From an archaeon (lineage in GTDB: Archaea > Asgardarchaeota > Hermodarchaeia > Hermodarchaeales > Hermodarchaeaceae), in the NCBI GenBank assembly GCA_016550415.1, contig JABXGU010000565.1:1-8658 (forward strand): a stretch of 8,658 bases of DNA, read 5' to 3'. The position numbers and the translations under genes were made by a program. Under the pieces are notes generated by a model that saw nothing but the letters and a program-made list of their open reading frames with translations, did not search any database and was not told the DNA's origin. Below, piece after piece: positions 5,773 through 8,658 of the stretch (its first letter is position 1; every line of letters starts with the position of its first letter).

Positions 5773-6816
5773 TTAGAGAAAATCGGAAAGACGTAATTGC
5801 TTTCTTTCATGGGGTATAACACGTTTAATTTTGAGCTTGTCTAAAACTGCGCCAAAGGTGATTGTGTCACCATGGGTCAAATAGACAGCCTTTGGTTTGG
5901 CTTCATGAACATATTGAAGTAATTGTTGAAAGTCTGCATGTGCAGATAAAACAAAGGCTTTGTCTGCATTTTTCATTGGAAATATCTGAGCCCATCCAGT
6001 AGCTACTGCTCTAACAATTCTTTGATGAAAAGGTAATTGCTGTTTACTAATGCGACGTGAAGAAAGGTATACAAACCCTCCATCACGAATTATCTCCCTT
6101 CCTATCTTCGAGTTTGCAGAATGATATTCGAGGGGAATATTATGATTGCGATATACCCCACTTACCTTTGCTATTTTTGAATCAACAATTACTGGGATAG
6201 TAAGAAATTTATTGATTAGACGAATGATTTCCTGAGCTTTCCCAGTCGCATAAACTTGGAATGCTGGAATCTTACTTTTCTTCAATTCATGACTAATCCA
6301 TTCGACAATTTCTGCATAGACTTTTTCAAGTGGAGGAAATAGTGCCTGAGGTCGACCGTAGGTAGCTTCAATTAACAATATGTCACAGGGATGACATTTT
6401 GCCTTTTCCGTGGTTAACATTGGATTAAGGTTGAAATCCCCAGTGTAAACTAGACGTGTGTTGTTTCGTTCAATAGCAAATTGTACAGCTCCAAGCATAT
6501 GACCTGCATGTAAAGCAGTTAGAGTTACATCATCAGAAAGCTGGATGGTGTCACCTGTATTAATTGGCCTCACTCGAGTTGTCCTTCCCCCCAAAGCCTT
6601 GTAAATGTCTAGTGTTTCAGGAGTCGCAAACTTCGTGATGGAACTACGGAGACCAGCTGTGTGGTCCGAATGAGCGTGAGAGACACAAATAATACTCCTG
6701 TCTTTTTGGAAATACCGAGGAATCTTGATTGGATCGAAAAGAAGCCTCTTCTGTCCTGCAGCAATTATGATATCTTTGTGACCAAGGAGTTCAAAGTCTG
6801 TGAGGGAGTCTGACAT
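5773..6816 (-). CDS. Beta-CASP metallo-beta-lactamase, CPSF/YSH1-like RNA-processing nuclease family (COG1236 type)
   Basis: This is a 347-residue protein of the metallo-beta-lactamase fold with a beta-CASP insert. Zinc-site motifs are VSHAHSDH (H47, H49, D51, H52), HAGHMLGA (H106) and YTGDFN (D127). Beta-CASP motif A is E150 in LLIEATYG, motif B is H293 in LSAHADFQQL, and motif C is H315 in LTHGD. A histidine in motif C is associated with RNA-acting members (CPSF73, RNase J), whereas DNA-acting SNM1/Artemis types carry valine. It lacks the N-terminal KH domains of the main archaeal CPSF proteins and is close in size to the short single-domain relatives, including those found beside bacterial ATP-dependent DNA ligases. 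RNA 3'-end trimming or cleavage is therefore likely but a DNA role is not excluded. The start has GAGG (6827 to 6824) seven bases upstream. It lies 77 bases downstream of sec61-beta and may share its transcript. Confidence 0.88.
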   Translation of the reverse strand: MSDSLTDFELLGHKDIIIAAGQKRLLFDPIKIPRYFQKDRSIICVSHAHSDHTAGLRSSITKFATPETLDIYKALGGRTTRVRPINTGDTIQLSDDVTLTALHAGHMLGAVQFAIERNNTRLVYTGDFNLNPMLTTEKAKCHPCDILLIEATYGRPQALFPPLEKVYAEIVEWISHELKKSKIPAFQVYATGKAQEIIRLINKFLTIPVIVDSKIAKVSGVYRNHNIPLEYHSANSKIGREIIRDGGFVYLSSRRISKQQLPFHQRIVRAVATGWAQIFPMKNADKAFVLSAHADFQQLLQYVHEAKPKAVYLTHGDTITFGAVLDKLKIKRVIPHERKQLRLSDFL

Positions 6817-6875
6817 TATTCCGCCTCATTAGACCAGCCAGAATGTGTGATGGTGGAAGATAGGCACACAACTGG

Positions 6876-6883
6876 TTTAATAA
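6876..6883 (-). promoter_or_regulatory. Possible TATA-like element for the beta-CASP gene
   Basis: Read on the - strand, TTATTAAA lies about 60 bases before the beta-CASP start, within the gap after sec61-beta. It would permit separate transcription with a leader of about 35 bases. The match to an archaeal TATA box is only moderate. Confidence 0.25.
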
Positions 6884-6893
6884 GTATACTCTG

Positions 6894-7094
6894 TTAAAGG
6901 GGCGGAAACCCAAGGAATGTGAATACTTGGTACCAAGCAAGAAGAACTACAACTATTAGAAAGATGGAAAGCAGAAGAACAGAGACGGGACCAACCTTTA
7001 TGCCCTCACTTTGATCTGCAAAGAAACGAATAAGTCCTGCACCAGCGGCAGGCATTGGTCCTTCTGAACTCCTTTTCTTCTTTGACTTGGGCAT
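6894..7094 (-). CDS. secG: Preprotein translocase subunit Sec61-beta
   Basis: The 66-residue tail-anchored protein is the small non-essential subunit of the archaeal SecY/Sec61 translocon, which moves or inserts proteins at the cytoplasmic membrane. It has the typical layout: a short lysine-rich N-terminus (MPKSKKKRSS), the conserved PMPAAGAGLIRFFADQSEGIKVGP segment (13-36), split here by PAAGAG and FFADQSEGIKVGP, then one transmembrane helix (about 38-55, VLLLSIFLIVVVLLAW). The tail QVFTFLGFPPL after the helix is a little longer than in many archaeal members, which end soon after the membrane. The start is supported by GGTGA at 7106 to 7102, seven bases upstream, and by a TATA-like box further up. 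The gene diverges from glyA and is followed on the same strand by the beta-CASP gene. Confidence 0.93.
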   Translation of the reverse strand: MPKSKKKRSSEGPMPAAGAGLIRFFADQSEGIKVGPVSVLLLSIFLIVVVLLAWYQVFTFLGFPPL

Positions 7095-7138
7095 AATTTA
7101 TTCACCAGCCTAATCTTTGAGTTTTGTTCACCACACCG

Positions 7139-7146
7139 TTTTTAAG
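7139..7146 (-). promoter_or_regulatory. TATA-like promoter element of sec61-beta
   Basis: Read on the - strand, CTTAAAAA lies 45 bases before the sec61-beta start codon. Transcription would begin near 7117, leaving a leader of about 20 bases that contains GGTGA. This is the best promoter candidate in the window. Confidence 0.45.
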
Positions 7147-7174
7147 CATTACCGATGATGACACACAACTGCCT

Positions 7175-7183
7175 CAAAATACC
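7175..7183 (+). promoter_or_regulatory. Possible TATA-like element of glyA
   Basis: CAAAATACC lies about 30 bases before the TTG start of glyA. If used, transcription would begin only a few bases before the start codon, giving an almost leaderless message and removing the weak GGGTGTGA at 7198-7205. The two signals therefore compete, and the assignment is uncertain. Confidence 0.2.
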
Positions 7184-7209
7184 AATTGTATTTCTAAGGG
7201 TGTGAGAAA

Positions 7210-8538
7210 TTGGAAAAAAGTGATGTACGCTCTTCTTATGATCAAATATTCTCATTGCTGGAGAAACACCATTCATGGATGAGAGAAACAATAAATCTAA
7301 TTGCCTCTGAGAATGTTCATTCACCAGCTGTCCGCGAAGCCATGGGAGTTGATTTCAGTGATCGCTATGCAGAGGGATGGCCAGGTGATCGAGTTTATGC
7401 TGGTTGCAAGTACATCGATGAGGTTGAATTATTGTGCATCGATCTTACCAAAGCCCTATTTTCTGCAGAGTTTGCTGATGTTCGCCCAATTAGCGGAGTC
7501 TTAGCTAATTTGAGTCTTCTTACTGCGTTCACTGAACCAGGAGATCGAATGATGAGTCTTTCCATCCCTATGGGTGGTCACATTTCCTTTGCTCGCCACC
7601 GTTTGTGGGGAACAGCTGGGCGTGTTCGCGGACTGAAGATCCAATATTTCAAGTACGATGAGTTTGAGATGACTATCGATGTTGATGCAACAATTCGGAA
7701 GATTCAGCGACTTGAGAAGAAAGGAAAACATATTGATTTCTACATGTTCGGGGCATCTGTGCTTCCATTTCCGCATCCGATTCAAGAAATTTCTGAGGTT
7801 GCTAAGAGTTATGGTGCATTTGTCAACTATGATGCTGCACATGTCGCTGGTTTAGTCGCAACAGGCAACTTCCAGGATCCGCTACGTGAAGGATCAGACA
7901 GTATCACCTTTAGCACCCATAAGACTTTACCAGGTCCCCAAGGTGGCTGCATTGTTTCTTTTGACAAATTTGGTAATCGCATTAAGCGGGGTGTATTCCC
8001 TGCTTTGCATTCTAATCATCACCTTCATCATGTAGCTGCTAAAGCAGTGGCTATGGCGGAAATGCTAGCCTTTGGTAAAGAATATGGTAGGCAAATTGTA
8101 TCGAATGCCCAAGCATTGGGTCAGGCATTGACTGAAGAAGGATTCAAGGTTCTTGGAGAACATAAAGGATTCACAAAATCTCATGTACTCCTTATCGAAG
8201 TTGCAGATACACCCTTACGAAATGGTCGAGCAGTTGAAGAGAAACTGGAGCAGGCGAATATCATAATTAATCGCAACCTGCTCCCATGGGATAAACGATT
8301 TGGGAGGGATTATGTGAGACCTGGTGGTATCCGATTAGGAACAAGCGAGGTTACTAGATTGGGTATGAGTAAATCTGAGATGGGGGAGATTGCGCATTTC
8401 ATGCGGCGTTTAATCTTTGATGGGGAAGATTCAAATAAAGTTGGGCGTGAAGTTGCACAGTTACGAGAAAGATTTCAAAAGGTTCATTATGCCTTTGATA
8501 CTACACGCGACGCATATGAATACATTCGATTAAGGTAA
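7210..8538 (+). CDS. glyA: Serine hydroxymethyltransferase, methanogen/archaeal type
   Basis: This 442-residue pyridoxal-phosphate enzyme interconverts serine and glycine while loading a one-carbon unit on a tetrahydropterin carrier. The architecture is full length. INLIASENVHSPAVREA (28-44) leads into the substrate loop RYAEGWPGDRVYAGCKYIDEVE, with Y53, E55 and Y63 matching the catalytic Tyr/Glu/Tyr of the family. NYDAAHVAGL follows with D208 and H211, then the cofactor lysine K238 in STHKTLPGPQGG, and a C-terminal domain with NLLPWD and GGIRLGTSEVTRLGM. The wording RVYAGCKYIDEVE, HSNHHLHH and the HYAFD-containing end agree with methanogen enzymes that use tetrahydromethanopterin-type carriers rather than bacterial folate-type GlyA; carrier choice is inference. 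The TTG start is chosen because it lies at the family N-terminus, has GGGTGTGA just upstream, and the next in-frame ATG (residue 24) would cut conserved sequence. Confidence 0.95.
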   Translation: MEKSDVRSSYDQIFSLLEKHHSWMRETINLIASENVHSPAVREAMGVDFSDRYAEGWPGDRVYAGCKYIDEVELLCIDLTKALFSAEFADVRPISGVLANLSLLTAFTEPGDRMMSLSIPMGGHISFARHRLWGTAGRVRGLKIQYFKYDEFEMTIDVDATIRKIQRLEKKGKHIDFYMFGASVLPFPHPIQEISEVAKSYGAFVNYDAAHVAGLVATGNFQDPLREGSDSITFSTHKTLPGPQGGCIVSFDKFGNRIKRGVFPALHSNHHLHHVAAKAVAMAEMLAFGKEYGRQIVSNAQALGQALTEEGFKVLGEHKGFTKSHVLLIEVADTPLRNGRAVEEKLEQANIIINRNLLPWDKRFGRDYVRPGGIRLGTSEVTRLGMSKSEMGEIAHFMRRLIFDGEDSNKVGREVAQLRERFQKVHYAFDTTRDAYEYIRLR

Positions 8539-8563
8539 AAGATAGGGTGGAATAGCGCTAAAG

Positions 8564-8616
8564 GTTAGTATTTTAAGTGTTCTTTGCTAAAATAATCATG
8601 TTTTGTGAGTTTTACA
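8564..8616 (+). terminator. T-rich region after glyA, possible terminator
   Basis: Several short T-runs (ATTTTAAG, GTTCTTTG, GTTTTGTG, GAGTTTTA) follow the glyA stop within about 80 bases. Archaeal termination often occurs at such U-rich tracts without a hairpin. The final 120 bases of the window contain no recognisable gene; an ATTTTAA in them could instead be a promoter element of a gene beyond the edge. Confidence 0.25.
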
Positions 8617-8658
8617 AATTGTTGATATTGTGATATTTGTAGGTACTGATTCTTGAGG

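Noticed and set aside
7390..7420. Apparent loss of conserved residues in the glyA substrate loop (RVYAGCK instead of RYYGGCE).
   Set aside because: Methanogen-type enzymes as I remember them also carry a non-Tyr residue and CKYIDEVE here, and the catalytic Tyr/Glu/Tyr (Y53, E55, Y63) are retained, so this is family variation.
7501..7842. Open frame on the - strand opposite glyA.
   Set aside because: It lies wholly opposite conserved catalytic-domain sequence of glyA and resembles no family I know.
8539..8658. tRNA, small RNA or beginning of a further gene in the right end.
   Set aside because: No cloverleaf arms, no convincing start with a ribosome site and no open frame of useful length; the sequence simply runs out.

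Overview
The window is a compact, intact stretch of an archaeal genome. The archaeal evidence is the four-gene pyruvate:ferredoxin oxidoreductase layout (gamma, delta, alpha, beta), a Sec61-beta translocon subunit, a DUF2070-type membrane protein, a methanogen-type serine hydroxymethyltransferase, and Shine-Dalgarno sites combined with TATA-like rather than -35/-10 promoter elements. A small protein resembling eukaryotic proteasome assembly chaperone PAC3 hints at a lineage near the eukaryote-like archaea (Asgard or Bathyarchaeia), but this placement is a weak inference. No mobile element, CRISPR array, tRNA or rRNA was seen, and no gene-free stretch exceeds about 120 bases.

Layout. The + strand carries the 3' part of a DUF2070-like gene (2-913, cut by the window edge), then porG-porD-porA-porB (989-3974), a PAC3-like gene (4054-4416) and a SAMHD1-like HD phosphohydrolase (4497-5759). 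The - strand carries a sec61-beta gene (7094 to 6894) followed by a beta-CASP metallo-beta-lactamase (6816 to 5773), which converges on the HD gene with a 13-base gap. glyA (7210-8538, +) diverges from sec61-beta across a 115-base intergenic region. The last 120 bases hold no gene.

How the genes work together. The por cluster encodes one complete enzyme complex linking acetyl-CoA, CO2 and ferredoxin to pyruvate. Its genes touch or overlap and are clearly one transcript. The remaining genes are core functions: one-carbon and glycine/serine metabolism, protein secretion, RNA 3'-end processing or decay, nucleotide hydrolysis and proteasome assembly. They look like neighbours rather than a single pathway.

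Two things stand out. First, there is an abrupt change of strand composition inside porB at about 3420. All 7 lysine codons before it are AAA and all 14 after it are AAG. Hand-counted C:G changes from 103:63 in the 300 bases before to 53:74 in the 300 after and 20:93 in 3721-3960, while the protein reads straight through. The sign (A/C-rich to the left, G/T-rich to the right) and the decay on both sides resemble a replication-origin-type skew switch, but local and extreme. Second, PorD has phenylalanine where the first cysteine of its second [4Fe-4S] motif should be.
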